A DNA stretch of 64,000 nucleotides, from NCBI GenBank assembly GCA_023846275.1, contig CM043877.1, forward strand, positions 18,334,607 to 18,398,606. The letters are read 5' to 3'. The stretch comes from Vanilla planifolia (lineage: Eukaryota; Streptophyta; Magnoliopsida; Asparagales; Orchidaceae). Below, one piece after another: positions 22,925 through 38,279 of the stretch. Under the pieces are notes generated by a model that saw only the letters and a list, made by a program, of their open reading frames with translations, made no database searches and was not told where the DNA came from. The number at the start of each line of letters is the position of its first letter. The stretch's first letter is position 1. A program made the position numbers and the translations under genes.

Positions 22925-24019
22925 GATAGTTATTAAATACTCTAATTATATGATCTAATGGTAAAATAAAAATAAAGCTGAGACAAGACTCCCTGCTAGA
23001 TGTCCATTGGATGGTTTGGTGGTCATTTGATTAAAGTCAAAAGGTCCAACTGAACTTAAGTAGATGGTATGAGAGTGTTTAAAAATGGTATTAAGTTATT
23101 GTTAAATACATGTCAAATGATCAAACAGATGTTTGATAAGGATCAGATGGTCCAATTGAGACATGGAGAGTAATGGATGAGGTGCTGGATTAATGTACTT
23201 AACAATCAATGTCCATTAAATAGTGTGACATCCTAGGCTTTATGGCAAAGTTGGGACATTAGCCCTAGTCATACCCCAATGTCATAATAGTAAATATAAC
23301 ATTTTCTTTTGAATTATATATCAATATTTAAGCTTTCATGCTAACTCCAATAGCTTCACATAGATAGACTTCCTCACATATAAATGCATATTTCAATAAT
23401 AATTTAAAAGATTCAACAATAATAAAATACTACCAGTTTAAGTATTTGAAGTTTACAACGTACTTGCAACAAAAATAAAATTTTTTACTTCAAAATCTTA
23501 TGATTGGTATATCAACATTACAAAACTTGGTAAGTTTCATAAAATAATTACATAACATGTCTTCATAATTAGCAAGTCATTACGAAAGGTTCTAGTCTTT
23601 CTTCCCAAATCACATCACACCCCCCTTTTATTTTTTGGTGTCCATCTTGTGCATTTGAAACTATATGTGCTAGACATAATTCGAGCCACTATAAGAGTTT
23701 CAATAGATATAATAAAACAATTATAATATGTAAATCATTACAATGCTTGGACCATGTCATATGCAATGTCATGTTTAAATACATTTATCTACAATATATT
23801 GTATCAATCATAAACATAAAGAAGAAATCATATGCTTATTGGGCTATTCTTATTCTTCTTATTAAATTGGCACTTTCTAGAAACCTTTATTATTTCTAAT
23901 CTAATTCATTAGTAAGCCACCCTCTTATATGATAAATGTTACTATTACCTTTCATAGTCATTAGTAAGCCACCTTCTTGTCTGACAAGATTTACTATTCT
24001 CTTTATTATTATCACATGT

Positions 24020-24020
<1 letters not shown>
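22925..24020. other. AT-rich intergenic DNA
   Basis: No coding region is found. 'tgtgacatcctaggcttta' at about 23222 resembles a gypsy LTR start but no partner or end could be placed. Confidence 0.4.

Positions 24021-24021
<1 letters not shown>

Positions 24022-24083
<62 letters not shown>
24022..24083. repeat. (TA)n microsatellite, about 61 bp
   Basis: An uninterrupted TA run marks the left edge of copy one of the 738-bp tandem duplication. Confidence 0.95.
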
Positions 24084-25434
<1,351 letters not shown>

Positions 25435-28400
25435 CATCTATTCACCTCCCATTGGACATTTTAACCTTCATTCGATGACTTGCATCATTTGATGAGCATT
25501 TGATAGAGACATTAGTCTCAATCTCTATTTTGTTTTTGGAGCTATAAGTTCTCTTACATGCAAAACAACTTGTTCACAATGCTTACACAATTTATTACAC
25601 TTCTAATAGCTTTAATGGTTATATTTTATGAGTTATATCCTCTCATAAACTCTCTTATCTCATATGAATCTCACAAATCCCATAGATCCTAAAAAAAGAA
25701 AAGGAGAACTTAGGAACAAGCTTACCTTAAGCCAATTGTTGGGTTTCCCTTTGGAATCTCCTCACAATCAATCTCTACCTTAGGATCTCAAGCTTTCTTA
25801 CAATATCTCTCACTTCCTTACACTTTTTTCATGAACTTTGTGTCTTTGAGAGACTTGGGAAATTGTTAAGTATTTTCTTCTCTCATCATAGCTACTTCTA
25901 AGTGTGTGTGTGTGTGCGTGTTAAATTTTATCTAATTCTTTTGTTTAAAATAGTATTTAGAAATCGATACTACTTGTATTTTCATACCAAATGACCCCTA
26001 AATTCCATCAAATATGTTCTTTTATGAGCTACGCTTAAAGCTTTCTTGTTCATAATTTCTTTATAATTTTTTAGTCTTAATTGATATTGTTAGCCCTATA
26101 AGACCATGAATGCTCAAAGATATTTTAATGATAACAACCCAGCTGAGTCACATACTAATTTGATTATCTAATTGATTGTAGGATACAAAAGATAAATGAT
26201 CAAGAAAGAATGGATTGGCAATCTTGTAAGGGGAGATAATTACATAATGTTGGTCATATCAGAGCATGATGGAGGTGGATGCCTTAAGTAATGAAACTTG
26301 AAGAATTAAAGTGCAAGGTTGGAAATGTGTGAGGGATTAGATTAATACATTGAATTAGCATATGGCTCAATGGTGTATCATATATTTGAAATACAAATCA
26401 GGTATCCTTTTCCAGAAGAATTTACTAAAGAAAAATCTCAATTTTATAAAATTTTAATTAAGTATACTGTGCATCACATTAACATACAATACAATTAGTA
26501 TAGTTTTTAGAGTACATAGAGGTAAATCATAGATTATCTTAGTGTCAAAACTAACACCCTTAGCTTTCTTATAATATGTTAGATTTATCATATAATACAT
26601 TTAGTCAAATAGGTAAAGTAATTTTACATGGATAGTGCATAAGGTATTAAAGTGTAAAGCACCATCTAGCTTTAGATAGGAGATGATGATGAAATCAATT
26701 TTGACATCCTAAGGACCCATAAAACCATAAGAAAATATCAAAAATTCATAAATTCACAAAATAAACTCACAAAATATCTCCTATGAATTATCTATTTTTA
26801 AAAATTAAATATTTAAATATTTATACAAATTTACAAATCATCTAACTTCTACAATATTATTAAACAAACTTATAATCACTTAAACTAAAAACAATGCTAA
26901 GAATGTATAATGCAACAACAAAACTACAAAATCCATGGCCACATAAATCCATTAACTTTATTGCTCTATAAATAAAACATACAAACGATACATCCATTAA
27001 TAACATGATACCACATAGTTAACACAACATAGTCAACACGCTCATAACTTATTCTCATGCTCATCCATTACATACTCAATGCATACATGAATCTTCAAAA
27101 CTATTATGATCTTTATTTTAGTACTTTGAAACTAAGTTACTTGTTATGTAAATACTAGAGAGACTTTAAAAGGCATAATAGATAATTTATAAATAAACTA
27201 AGATATAAAAATGCACATAAAAAGAATTAATTAATGTATGATAAATAAAATGATAGCCAATAACCATGAGTAAACCACACCTTAAATAAAAAAGCTTTTA
27301 TTCTATTTAATTTATTCACATTTTTTAGATTTTGTCTTCGTTGGAGCCTAGTTTTTGTTTTCGACTATTATTATCTAGATTCAATAACCAATATCTACAT
27401 TCATATGATCTCTGCCTACATGTAATTATCCAAATAAGGGTATCCTCATCTTAGCTATCTTGTATGAAGTGCTTTTAATATTATATATAAAAAGTATTCT
27501 CACCCTATTAACCTTGAACATAGTACTAGTAGCACAATCAACTAAGGTCATGGTGCTTATATAAGGGTATTCTCATCCTAACTATCATACATAAAGTATA
27601 AATAATATTATATGAGGGTATTCTCTCTCTCTCACACACACCTCCCCTTCTTCCTTCCAAAAATCTAAAACTCCTCCCTTCCTTCCTTGAGCAAATTCTA
27701 AGCTTCCTTGAGCTGTTATAGGTCATAGACACGAGGAAATAAGATTTCAAAGATAGCAACAAGAACTCTATGTTGATACAAAAGAGTTTACTCACCTTCT
27801 AAATGTGTTCCCTTATAGTAAGGTGACATCATACACAAGATGCGATGACTCACTCACCTCCCTTTCGTAACGAATCGAATGTAAGAAGAAAGTGAAAAAT
27901 GAGGAGCCAACCAACTTATGGTGTGCAACTTAACAAATAAATATAAGAACCAATAAGATAGAGTTGATTGAGAAAAGAAAAAATGATTTAAGAGTTTTGA
28001 AATTCTGTTAATGGTTCAACATGTTTACATAGATAAAAGGAAAAATAAAAAGCATGAAAGCTATCATTAGAATAAATCATTCTAAAACTTATAAATATTT
28101 TCTTGTATAATATAACTAATTCATTCATTCATTTTCTTATTTATCACTTATATTTGATAATTTATAATGATTTCAATGAACTCTTATTAAATTGAAACAA
28201 ATGTCATTAAAATTGTCTCGATGAGCTCTATTTAAAAACATTATCATTTTGAATATCCCAAGCCGTTCCTTTTTATTACAAGGTAAGTCACAACAAATGA
28301 TGTTAACTCTATTAATCATGTCCACAATTCACATTATTAAATCTCACATATTGAGAACATTTGAATCATCATTTTTTTATATTACCATTATGAGTTAAAA

Positions 28401-29989
28401 CTTAGGACCTACGATTATCTCAATCTTATAGAAATTTCATCCTTGAAGTTTAGAATTACTTTGGATATCTTATTATCAAATTTGTTTCCATCTCTTAAGG
28501 TTATTGCTCATGTACATTTTGACTTTTCACTTTCCAATATTAGGATCACTTACTCCTTAGTATCAACTTTCTTTTAAGTATTTACACTGGGATTTATTTC
28601 ATAAATCATTTATAATGGAACCTCAATTATGACATTTCTATTTTAATCTTCCAATAATCAATATCCAGTATATATCTCTTATTGAATATTTTGTTAACGT
28701 TTCCTTTATGCATATATCCTCCATTTTTCACTTGTCCATCAAACAAATTTGACTTCTCAAATGATCACCTCTTTCATCATAACTTTGGTATCTTCCTTAT
28801 TTTTATCTTCTCTCTCAATCATCTTAACTTCATATTTACACCACTTGCACTTATTTGATAATTGTTTCCATTACCAACTTATATCAATTTACTTTATAAC
28901 AAAATATTCTTCAATTAATTTAAAAATTTTTACAAATCACTCTTGTCATTCTTCTATTATATTAAAATCTCAATAATGTTTTCTTATTTTTTTCGCCATT
29001 CCATTATTTAATCTTTATCTCCTTATCAATGATCCCAACATTCCATCATCAATTATTTTTTATTATCATCTCTTTTAATTATCCTTCTGTAGTATTTCAA
29101 ATATTCCTCAAGTCAGAATCAATATATATTTTACAATCACTTCAATCAACTATTCATTCTCTAAACTCTTAAGTCTTCTTTAACAATATACAATTAATAA
29201 ATGATCATTGTCATCATCAAAGTTTTATTTTATTATTATTTCTTAGCTTTATCTCTTCTCTTTTTGTTATTATGATCATGTAACCTAGCATTCAGTCATT
29301 CTTTCTTAAGTTTTATCTATAATCTATTTTCTATAATTTTATTCTTAATTATTTCAATTTATTCTCGTTTCATGTTACTATCATATTTATAACATCAATA
29401 TCTATTTTTAACTACTTACTTTGCCTCATAGTTTTATTCAATCTTCTTATTATAATCATCATCATAAATTTCTTCTTATATTAATCCATATTAACATTTC
29501 AATATTACCTTCTAATATGATTATTCTTTTCATAAATAAATAAATATGTAAATTTGCATACTTCAATCACAATTGTCTTACTTACTAATTCCTATAAACA
29601 TAAAAGTAATTCAGAATTCTTGATATTCTATTATCTTTAAAGTGAAAACAAGATTTTGTCCTTAGCTTTTATCACTTCAATTTTTTTTCAAATGTTTACT
29701 CATCCTTAATATTTAGTTTTTCTTTTAAGTGTCCATTATTTTATTTAGTTTTTCTTTTGGGATAGGTGCTTAACCCAAAATGTAAGATCAAACATTTGAT
29801 GATAAAAGAAAGCATCACATTGCTCATAGCATAGAACCCTTAGCATATTAGTATAAGCATGCTAAGAAACCAACACTCTACATAAATGATGACTAGTGGT
29901 CAAAATTTGCAGACTTACTTGTCCAATGTAAATGTTCATCCAATGACATACCGATATGATTATGCACTAATTTTAACAGTGCTAAACTT
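25435..29989. other. AT-rich repeat-derived DNA, no recognisable gene
   Basis: No coding region is supportable. A (GT)n tract lies near 25903-25920, and a (CT)n(CA)n tract near 27624-27645. 'tgacatcctaaggacccata' near 26703 resembles an LTR start. 28200-29760 is a very T/A-rich, C-punctuated stretch with no internal repeat that I can define. Confidence 0.4.
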
Positions 29990-31110
29990 ATATCTTCACA
30001 TAACAAAGGAGATGTAGTCTTGGTGCAAAGGGTGACCCGATGAATAAAACCTAAAAAAGCTAAAAAGCTAAAAAGCTAATGTTGGTCTCGACAACTCCTT
30101 TCAGTTACCTAACCAACACCAAGCACTACCCACTCTAAAATCTTAGGACTGTGGGTCTCTTCTAAGGCTCCCTAAATCTCAGTGTAGTAAATGCATGACT
30201 TGTGATATAAGTACCATTTAGATTTATTGATATTGACATATAAATTTAATAATATAATCAAATATAAAAAGAATATCAAAATAAATAAGTATGATGAATA
30301 AAATAGAAGTTGTATTATAAGCCATGATGATAAATCACATGTATAAATTTAAAACCATACCAGATGTCATGTGTATCAAAACTAAGCTAGTTGAATTATG
30401 AACATCAATTTTTTTATTATTTTTAGTTTTCAATATTTATATAATTATCATTTTTAATTTATTTTAAAAAAATTAAGTAAAATAGTTTATAACTTTATCT
30501 ACGATTAAATTATTGATGATTTTCACATAAAGGGTATAATAACCTTAGTCATAATGAAGTATTAGTAACTTCCAAATAGAGGGTATTATAGTCCTAATTA
30601 TACTGAGATGTTAATGACTTTCACATAGAGGGTATAATAGCCTTAGTCATGTTGATTTTTTTAACTTTCATAAAAAGGGAATCGTAGGCCTAACTAATCA
30701 TATTGAGGTGCTGATAACTTTAAAATAGAGGGCATCATAGCCATAATAATGCTGAGGTGTTGCATATACATATATGGTATCATGGCTTTACTATATTAAG
30801 TATTACCTTTCATTTTTCTTTATTCCAAATAACCATATTAGATTTCTAGTTTTTATTTTTATATACATTTCAAACATTTCATTCCATCATTATATTACAT
30901 GTAACAAAGAAAAACAAGTACTCTTGTTCATGTCATAAATAAAAAAAATATTATTGAGATCATATTAAACTATAAAACATATAAATTTGTTATCATAATA
31001 GAATATATTTTGAAAGAAACAATATAAAAATATTAAAAATAACATTATCCTATATCATAAGTTAGAGATTTATCTACTTAGTTTTGTAAGACAGTTTTTT
31101 CATTTGATCC
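29990..31110 (-). repeat. Diverged gypsy LTR remnant related to the 8246 element
   Basis: The text follows the gypsy LTR in order: 'atgcatgacttgtgatataag' counterpart near 30193 (8576 in the LTR), 'aaaaccataccagatgtcat' near 30352 (8708), and 'gttagagatttatctactta' near 31062 (9520). The region between the last two marks is replaced by a different minisatellite (30520-30790). No internal coding region is attached. Orientation is as in the LTRs at 8246 and 15064. Confidence 0.7.
30520..30790. repeat. Minisatellite, 47-53-bp unit, about 5-6 copies
   Basis: The word 'agagggtat' or a variant recurs at about 30530, 30579, 30628, 30676, 30728 and 30775, each followed by 'atagccttagtcat'-like text and 'ctgaggtgttaatgactt'-like text. 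It sits where the related LTRs at 8.2 and 15 kb carry the 145-bp array. Confidence 0.75.
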
Positions 31111-32855
31111 TCCCCTTCCCTAAATTTTTTGTAGTAAAATATGTATGAAATTGTTAATGTGTATCCTAACAATAGCATGTTTCTTAAGGTATTTTTTTAC
31201 TTGTAAATTATTTCTTATGTTCTTAGGTTTCTACTTTAGATTTTACTTATATGATTCTTTAATGTCATTATATGATCTTTGCAATCATACTATATCATAC
31301 TAATATGTCCAACTATATAAATCATTTTTATCACAAATTATATTGCTACGATCCCATTATCACATCAAACAATCCCCTATGTTTCTTATTACCCAAACTA
31401 TTTATTTGGTCTAATTTACAAGTCTTATAAGAATATTGCATAATATGAGACACCATATCATATTATATGTCCCATATGATCTCCTTCTATTTTAACATAT
31501 TTCTTATGATCACCCAGCATAATCTAAAAAGCTATATTATATGACCAATTTATTTCATTTTATTACTTTCTCTCGTTGATCTATTAATATCATCCACTAA
31601 ACATAATTTATATGACAAAAACATTGTATCATATGATTTAACTAACTTTAATTAGCTAACCTTATAGACTTAGCCACTTTTCTTTAAACTCAAAGTAATT
31701 TAATAGTATAATTCTTCTATCATCTTATATGATTGACCCATCTCTGTAATAGTGATTGTGCTCATCAAACTAGTACGATCTAGAAAATCATCTAGCAAAA
31801 TATCTTCTATCGTGGCCTTACAACCCAAGCTCTACGTACCAAACAATATATACCATCGTACTAGTATAAAGTTTTTCTACAAAGAACCCAACATTCTTCT
31901 TCTCTTCCTAGGTGAACCCAACACCCTTCTCCTCTTCCCTTGACAAAATCAACCTTCTAACCACCTCCCTTATACAATTGAGGCCTCCCTCTACTTCCCT
32001 TGTTGAGCTTTAGCTCTTCCTAAATCTCTCTTCCTCTCATTCCCTCATAATTTCTTGACAACAGCCTCACACAATAATCAAAAAAGTAAAATGATGAAAA
32101 GAGAGTATACCTTACTATTTGTTGGTTAAATAATAAGTTAGAATACACTCTTGATTAGAGCTCTTTCAATAACTCATAGAAACCTATCATAGTGATAATG
32201 ACATCTCACTCGATGTTTTAACTAATCAGATGCTCACATAAAAACACTCATGCATAGGAAAGGAAAGGAATTTTATAATGCAGTAGCCATAATCCTAATT
32301 ATTATATATTTGTTATATATATTTTTAAATTCCTAAAATGTTAAAAATTTTATTAAGAGCATGCATGTGCTTAACTACCTTATAATTGTTGTAAAAAAGT
32401 TTAGAACAATCTGATTATAAAAATCAAAGTTGTTATAATCTTACATTCCTGTTGAACTATTTTTTCTAAAAATTATAAAAACTATGGGTATTAATTTATC
32501 ATAACTGCATCAACTTTCTAAGTATTATTAGATATTTTTTATATCAATATGTTACAACATGTGGATAAGACAATCAAATATATTACTTGTCCCAGTCTCT
32601 TTAGAATTGAACTAAACTTCAATTTCAGATGATTCACATTTCATTTTCCATTCACTTTCTTACTCTTATACTACACCCATATGGTATTCTAATTCTTAGC
32701 AATCTCTTTAATGATTACGATTAAGCACATATATTACTTATCATATTAATAAAAAAATTGAATTAAATATTCAAAAATAAAACCAAAATAGGTAAATCCT
32801 TTGTGAGTAGAGTATACCTATAATAAGATCAGAAGTTTGACAATTTTGTTTTTGG
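31111..32855. other. AT-rich DNA with recurrent 'tatgat/tacgat' words
   Basis: 31250-31870 is rich in 'catatgat', 'tatatgat' and 'tagtacgat' words, as at 480-730. A pyrimidine-rich stretch with 'cttctcttccctt' follows at 31880-32040, as it does after the island at 711-1310. No gene is recognised. Confidence 0.4.
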
Positions 32856-32859
32856 AAAT

Positions 32860-33600
32860 GTTCATATAACCATTTGTGCCAATTTGAAGCTATTAGTGAG
32901 CATTCTAAGGTTATTTGAAGTCATCCAAAAATATGAAAAAAGGTTAATGCTTAACTTTATTTTGCTTGAGAAAGAGCTTCACATTGTAATCATCATTACT
33001 AGAAGAAGAGAATAGCAAGGCCTTGGTTACATGCATTAAGAGCATCCTAACAAGCCTTTTTTTTCAATCTTTGAGCTTAGCAAAAATTTTCTGTTGCATA
33101 ATTTTATTACATTTTTAGTGTGCCTCTTGTTTAATTGTGCTTGGATTATGTGAAAATTTTATTTGGATTTGTATTTAGTTTTTTAGTCCGATCATTAAGA
33201 CTTTATACTTCTTTCTTTTATTAGTCTTTTGGTCATGATTTGTAGGGTCCTTTGACTTGGTTTTTTAGGATTTTCTAAGCAGTTGTTGTCGGCTTTTCTA
33301 GGTTGATGTTATAGGCTTTTCTTAGTTGATGCTTACAGGGACTTTTGGCTTAGTGTTTAGTGTTTTGCCTTTGGCCAAACAAGGATCCAAATCTAATTTT
33401 AGGTTGAACCACTTGAAATCTTTGATTCTTTATCTTGCTTGTAGTATCACACAAAGTGTTTTCAAAGTTAAACAAGACATTTTAAAACTTGTTAAATGGG
33501 TTATTAAGAATTATCAAAATAATTTTGTTACAATTTATTTGTGTTGCCTGACTTTTTAATTTTCATAATTGACCTTTCTCTTTTGAACATAGTGCACTAA
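32860..33600 (+). repeat. Copia LTR remnant, copy A
   Basis: Collinear with 41770-42520: shared 'ttacatgcatt', 'gtctcttgtttaatt'-like text, 'aaagttaaacaagac' and 'atttatttgtgtt', ending in 'cataattgacctttctcttt', which corresponds to 'aattcacccctcccctctt' at the end of the intact copia LTR. Confidence 0.65.
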
Positions 33601-34259
33601 ATTTTTTAATAAGTTGCATCAAAACATGATTCTTCTAGTGTCTAAACAATATAGATAGCATTGATATGATGTTACATATCATGGTAGCTTATCATGCTAT
33701 CCTAGAGGAAGGGGGTTTCTTGGCACATCATTTTAAAAGATATTTCTAATTGTATTGGAAAAGTTGAATGCATAGTTTTCTCAAATCAATTGATTTAAAA
33801 ATTTGAATGTTGTTGAAAATAGTTTTAATTTTCTACTAAGAAGGTCGACGGTTTCTCATTTAAAAAGCCTTTGAGATAACTTACTCTAAGCAAGAAACAT
33901 AAATTTCAATTCAACACTAAGACTATGGAGATCCTTCATTGTAGTCTCTCAACCATCGCATTTAATAGAGTCATGAGCCTTAAGTTAGCTCATGAATCAT
34001 AAGAAAATCTTGACATATGAAGGGATTGGATAACTTAGGAATGCAATATTAACTTGTTTATGCATACTATGAATTTTTTCATATGCAAGGAGAAGTAATA
34101 TCCTTCATGGCATATTATGAGGACTCATCTAGGAGTTAAGATAAAGAGGTAAGTAATCTCTACCATTAATAATTAGAAAATATTTTTTTTGAATTAGTTA
34201 ATGCCTTTGAATCACTTATAAATATAAATAAATGATTTTAAAAAGAGAATAAATAAACT
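33601..34259. other. Decayed internal region of the copia relic
   Basis: No primer-binding site or gag N-terminus could be recognised between the LTR remnant and the gag tail. Confidence 0.35.
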
Positions 34260-34690
34260 TTGCTTCTTTGTGATGAAAAAGGAAAAAAGAATAAGAAATA
34301 TTTGAATGATTTGAAAAATACCAAAGATGGTCTTGCTAGGAAAATTAACTTGAATGCAAAAGAAAAACTTGTCTTTAATCAATTTAAAAAGTTGCATTCA
34401 TATTTTGTTGCTCCTTACCACAAGCATAAGAATATTTCTTATCATAATACCAAAACAATCTATGTTGCTGATAATTTTACTTATGGTTTATCTCTTATTT
34501 GTAATCATTTTTTAAAGAATGGTGATATAACTAAATTTTGTAAGGAAAGACATAAGATTAATTCTAGGTGTCCTACTTTTATTTGGATGGAAAGCAAAAT
34601 TCATAATATAGCTAGAACAAGTGAAAATATTGATTAAAGATAGGCCAAACCCAAAATTGTTTGCCTTCCAAAATCTAAATCTTAAATTGA
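34260..34690 (+). pseudogene. Copia gag C-terminal relic
   Basis: An open stretch of about 125 codons, low in complexity and Lys/Asn-rich, ends with text parallel to the gag tail of the intact element: 'CNHFLKNGDITKFCK' against 'CNYCMKFGHISSYCK', 'FIWMESKIHN' against 'FVWVRKSSLHN', and after a stop 'KPKIVCLPKSK' against 'GPKRVWVPKC'. In the zinc knuckle the second cysteine reads F and the histidine reads D, so it cannot bind zinc normally. This is a non-coding relic. Confidence 0.65.
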
Positions 34691-34699
34691 TTTTGCTTG

Positions 34700-36430
34700 T
34701 GTGCATGCTTCCCTTCTTTTAATAAGGAGGGAGAAATCATTTTGAAGCATGTTTTTTAGAATTAGATTCTTTAGCATGATTATTTTCTTATTTTATTGTA
34801 ATTATTTAAAACTATTATAAGAATCAATTTAGGAGGAGTTAAGAAATAAACCCCTTGAAAATATTTATTAAAAAATGTTTTTACTTTTTTTTACAAGTGG
34901 TATTTTATTTAAATTCATTTCATGATTTAAACCCTTGGTCTTTCATGGTCACATTCTCAATAATGGTATAAATGAGCACTCCTACATTGCTTATTTTCTA
35001 TCTTCATTTTATCTTTTGATGCATGAAGAGAGTGAGAGAGAGAGAGATAAGTGAGAAATGAAAGATATTCATGCATCCCAATACTTATTTAACAATTTCT
35101 TAAATTGCATACTTTAGGGGAGAGCATGAAAACAAGGAGAGCATTTTTGTGCGTGCATGTTTTAATGCATTTTCATTTCTTTATTTTTCTTAATAGTTTT
35201 GTTAACATCATAAGGAGAGAATGGTGAACCTTTGGTCCTTGTGCCATTATTTGATGGCAACGAAACAATTATGTTTTCGTTATTAATGTTTTTCTTTAAA
35301 TATTTCTATACCATGAATCTTAAGATAAAAAAATTAATGATGTGAAGAGTTTGATCAATTATCTCAAGAAACTTAATGGAAGTATTTTGTCCTAAATTAT
35401 AATTACAACCAAGAGAAACTCAATTTTGAGAAACGATAGAGATAATTTGTATTGAGTCTTTTTTATTAGAATTAATATGTTAAAACCTATAATAATTTTC
35501 TTGAGTAATTAGGATTTAATTGAATTTAGAGACTAAGAGTTAAATGTTTTAAAATCATCTTTTAACTTATTGTTTTTGTTTCAAGTCATGCATCCCATTT
35601 AGAATGATTTATATATATACTTTATTTTAGAACATTACACACATAATAGGTTGTATTAACTATTATTGTACAATCAAGTTAGAATTGAAGTGTGAAGGAA
35701 TTTAGTAAGGAATGCATTATTTATTTTAATTGTGCTTGTATGATAACCTAATCATTCAATACCCTTAGTTAGCCTTTCGATCAGACAGAATCTTTTATAA
35801 GCAATCCTTGGTCAAGTTAACTAAATATATTGGTCATATTTGTACAATAACTTTTTCATACAACTATGTCAATGGTTTACCCAAGAGGTGATTGTTCGGG
35901 TTTAAAGTTATTAAATATCATACAACACGATACACCTATTTATATTTTTATGTTATGATCTTTTATGGAATCAAAAGTGGGAATGGACTCAGTCATTAAC
36001 AAGACCTACATTATATGAGTATGATCAACCTTTCAAACAAGTATGATCATTTCCATAGAGTTCTCATAGTTAAAGACTTAGGCTATGTGCAAGTCATTTT
36101 TAATCATATTAATACGATACTCATTTTGTATAAGAATGATTTTATCTTCTTAAGAAGGCTTAATTTAAACTAAGAAACTAAGTGAATTTTCATCTTACTG
36201 GTATATTTCACTTATCATATAAGTACGATTTATTATTATAAAAAAAGTGAGCTAGGTTTAGAACTTATCATAGTGTATGATTATGTTCTACACAAAACAT
36301 TCTTGAGAACTAAAAAAATTGCACTAGAAAGATTTGTTCTATTTGTGTATATATGATGTCGTAGTCATATAAGTACAATCTATTACGTGTTGTGAAATCA
36401 ACTAGTTGGATAGATCTAAAAGTTGTGATG
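34700..36430. other. AT-rich DNA with 3' LTR start and 'tacgat' word island
   Basis: A GA-rich tract lies at about 35029-35050. The probable 3' LTR of the preceding relic starts near 35222, but its end was not found. From 35800 to 36380 the recurrent words 'tcatataagtacgat' and 'catacaac' appear several times. No gene is seen. Confidence 0.4.
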
Positions 36431-36431
36431 T

Positions 36432-38000
36432 TGGATGGGTATTGTAAACTATAATGAACAACTCAAAGATTAATCGACACACAATAAGAAGAAAGAAAAG
36501 TGTGAAGAATAAAAATAAGAAATATCAAAAGGTAATACCTAAGAGATACCTATACAAGGTTATCTTAATCAAGAGAGGACTAAGAGCAGCACAAAAGTTG
36601 CTCCTTATGCTAGGTCCACAGCCTCTTTAGTAGTATAAAGTTGATGTACTTAGAAAGGAATTGATAAACTAATCTCATAATAAAGAAAGAAAAAGGTAAA
36701 AATCATATAGTCACATATTGAAAGCACTAAAAGGACATTACTGAACTTCATAGAAAACCATAGTAACAAAGTAGTTACAAGAAAAGGCGATCCAAACACT
36801 CAAGGAAACTAAATCATAGAGACTAAGAAATGCAATGATAGATAGGATTTGGCATAAAGCTTGACAAATATAGAGGTGATAAATTTGAGCAAACTTAAGT
36901 GATAAAGTGAAGGAAAATAATAAAGTGAAAAGGAACCATTATGTGATAGTGATAGAAATGATTTTTTAGTGTTTGAAGATAACCTAGCATGGCATCTCAC
37001 CACTTGAGTCTCACACCCCTCTTCATAATACTAGAGTCTCAATCAATTAGCATATCAGAGTTCTTATTGTGATTAACTTGAAGACCTCACTATAATGCAA
37101 AGTTAAGTGAAAACTTTATTTATGCCAAAATCATCCTTTCCAAAGGGTGCCTCCCTTTTTATAGAGATCCTAAGAAACAAAATACAAATAAAATAGAAAA
37201 TAAAAGTGCATAATATGTAGTTAAAAGTTATTTTTGAATAAATTTATGAAAAGTAATCATTTTAGTTCTAAAAATCTATTATCAAAGTTGTTGGCAAATA
37301 GCTTTATAAAAAGCTACATTTTTTATTCAACATTAGCTAGATTCATACGGGTTCCTATTGGATGGAATCTAGGTTAGCGTGTAATGGGTCAAACGGGTTA
37401 ACGTGTCATGGGTTAGGTCAGCATGACTTTGACATATTCATATGCATTAATGGGCGGCATGAACTATTTTATTAATGGGTCAAACTAGCAGGTTAACATA
37501 GTGCCAGTAGATCCATTTCAATTTGTAGGTCAAATTTGGGTTAGGGATCAACACAACATTAGTAGATCTATGAGTTCATGGGTTGTACAAATTGTTTTGC
37601 CCATGGATCAGATTTTTGGGTCTATGTAACATTGGCAAATCCATGTGCATTATCAAGTTGCTTAAACATTTCCATTTATGAGTCAAACTGGTGGGTCGAT
37701 GTAATGTCGATGGATCCATGTGCATTAAGATGTCACATAAACTAGTGATTTGAAATAGGTTTGGAAGACTCATTTGTAGAACTATTTCAACTAAAACATG
37801 GATAGGCTGGACTTTTATAACTTAAGTAAGACTAACGACAATCAATGAATCCCACAAGACTGGTCCCAAAATCAATTGGGCCAAGAATGTAATTTTAGGC
37901 TCTATCATAATTCTACACATAAAAAATAAAAATACCTAGATTATTTAAAAGTGATGACCTATTTTTGGTTGGCTCTTAGGTACTAAAAATCTTGACAATA
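36432..38000 (-). repeat. Left LTR of the gypsy relic
   Basis: Collinear with 40128-41690: 'gatgggtattgtaaact' corresponds to 'tatgggcattataaact', then 'aagagatac', 'agctacatt' and 'ttctacacat'-like words follow in the same order. It contains an internal tandem of 'gggtcaaac..gatccatgtgcatta' units (about 37385-37740) that yields a false repetitive reading frame at 37576-37773. Confidence 0.75.
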
Positions 38001-38279
38001 ACTAGTGTCATTACTAATTCCCATAGAGTAGAAAAAACTCATCTCTGATTAGTCAACTACTCTAGATCAACTCTTTTAAATCACCAATGCATCCAACGTT
38101 AATCATTGGGACACTTTTCATGTGTTCTAGGTATTCTTGGTATTTGTTCAACATGTCCAATGAATAAGATACCTTTGATAACTCTAGTTTCTTCTTAACA
38201 TAGTGTGGTCATTTAGTATTCCTTTAATCTGCTCAATTTTCTTAGCATGATAGACCGGTGGGTACTCAAATAAGGGTTA

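Larger units (their letters stand above)
32860..35300 (+). mobile_element. Copia relic lacking pol (LTR, gag tail, start of 3' LTR)
   Basis: An LTR-like block (about 32860-33600) is followed by a gag C-terminal relic (34260-34690). Near 35205-35221 a 'catcataaggagagaa' purine tract stands before 'tggtgaacctttgg', in the same arrangement as the polypurine tract and 3' LTR start of the intact copia element at 60557-60568. Nothing matching protease, integrase or reverse transcriptase lies between, so pol seems to have been deleted. All parts are strongly decayed. Confidence 0.55.

Noticed and set aside
27538-27795. 85-codon minus-strand frame
   Set aside because: Low-complexity purine/pyrimidine stretch with a CT/CA repeat; no family signature.
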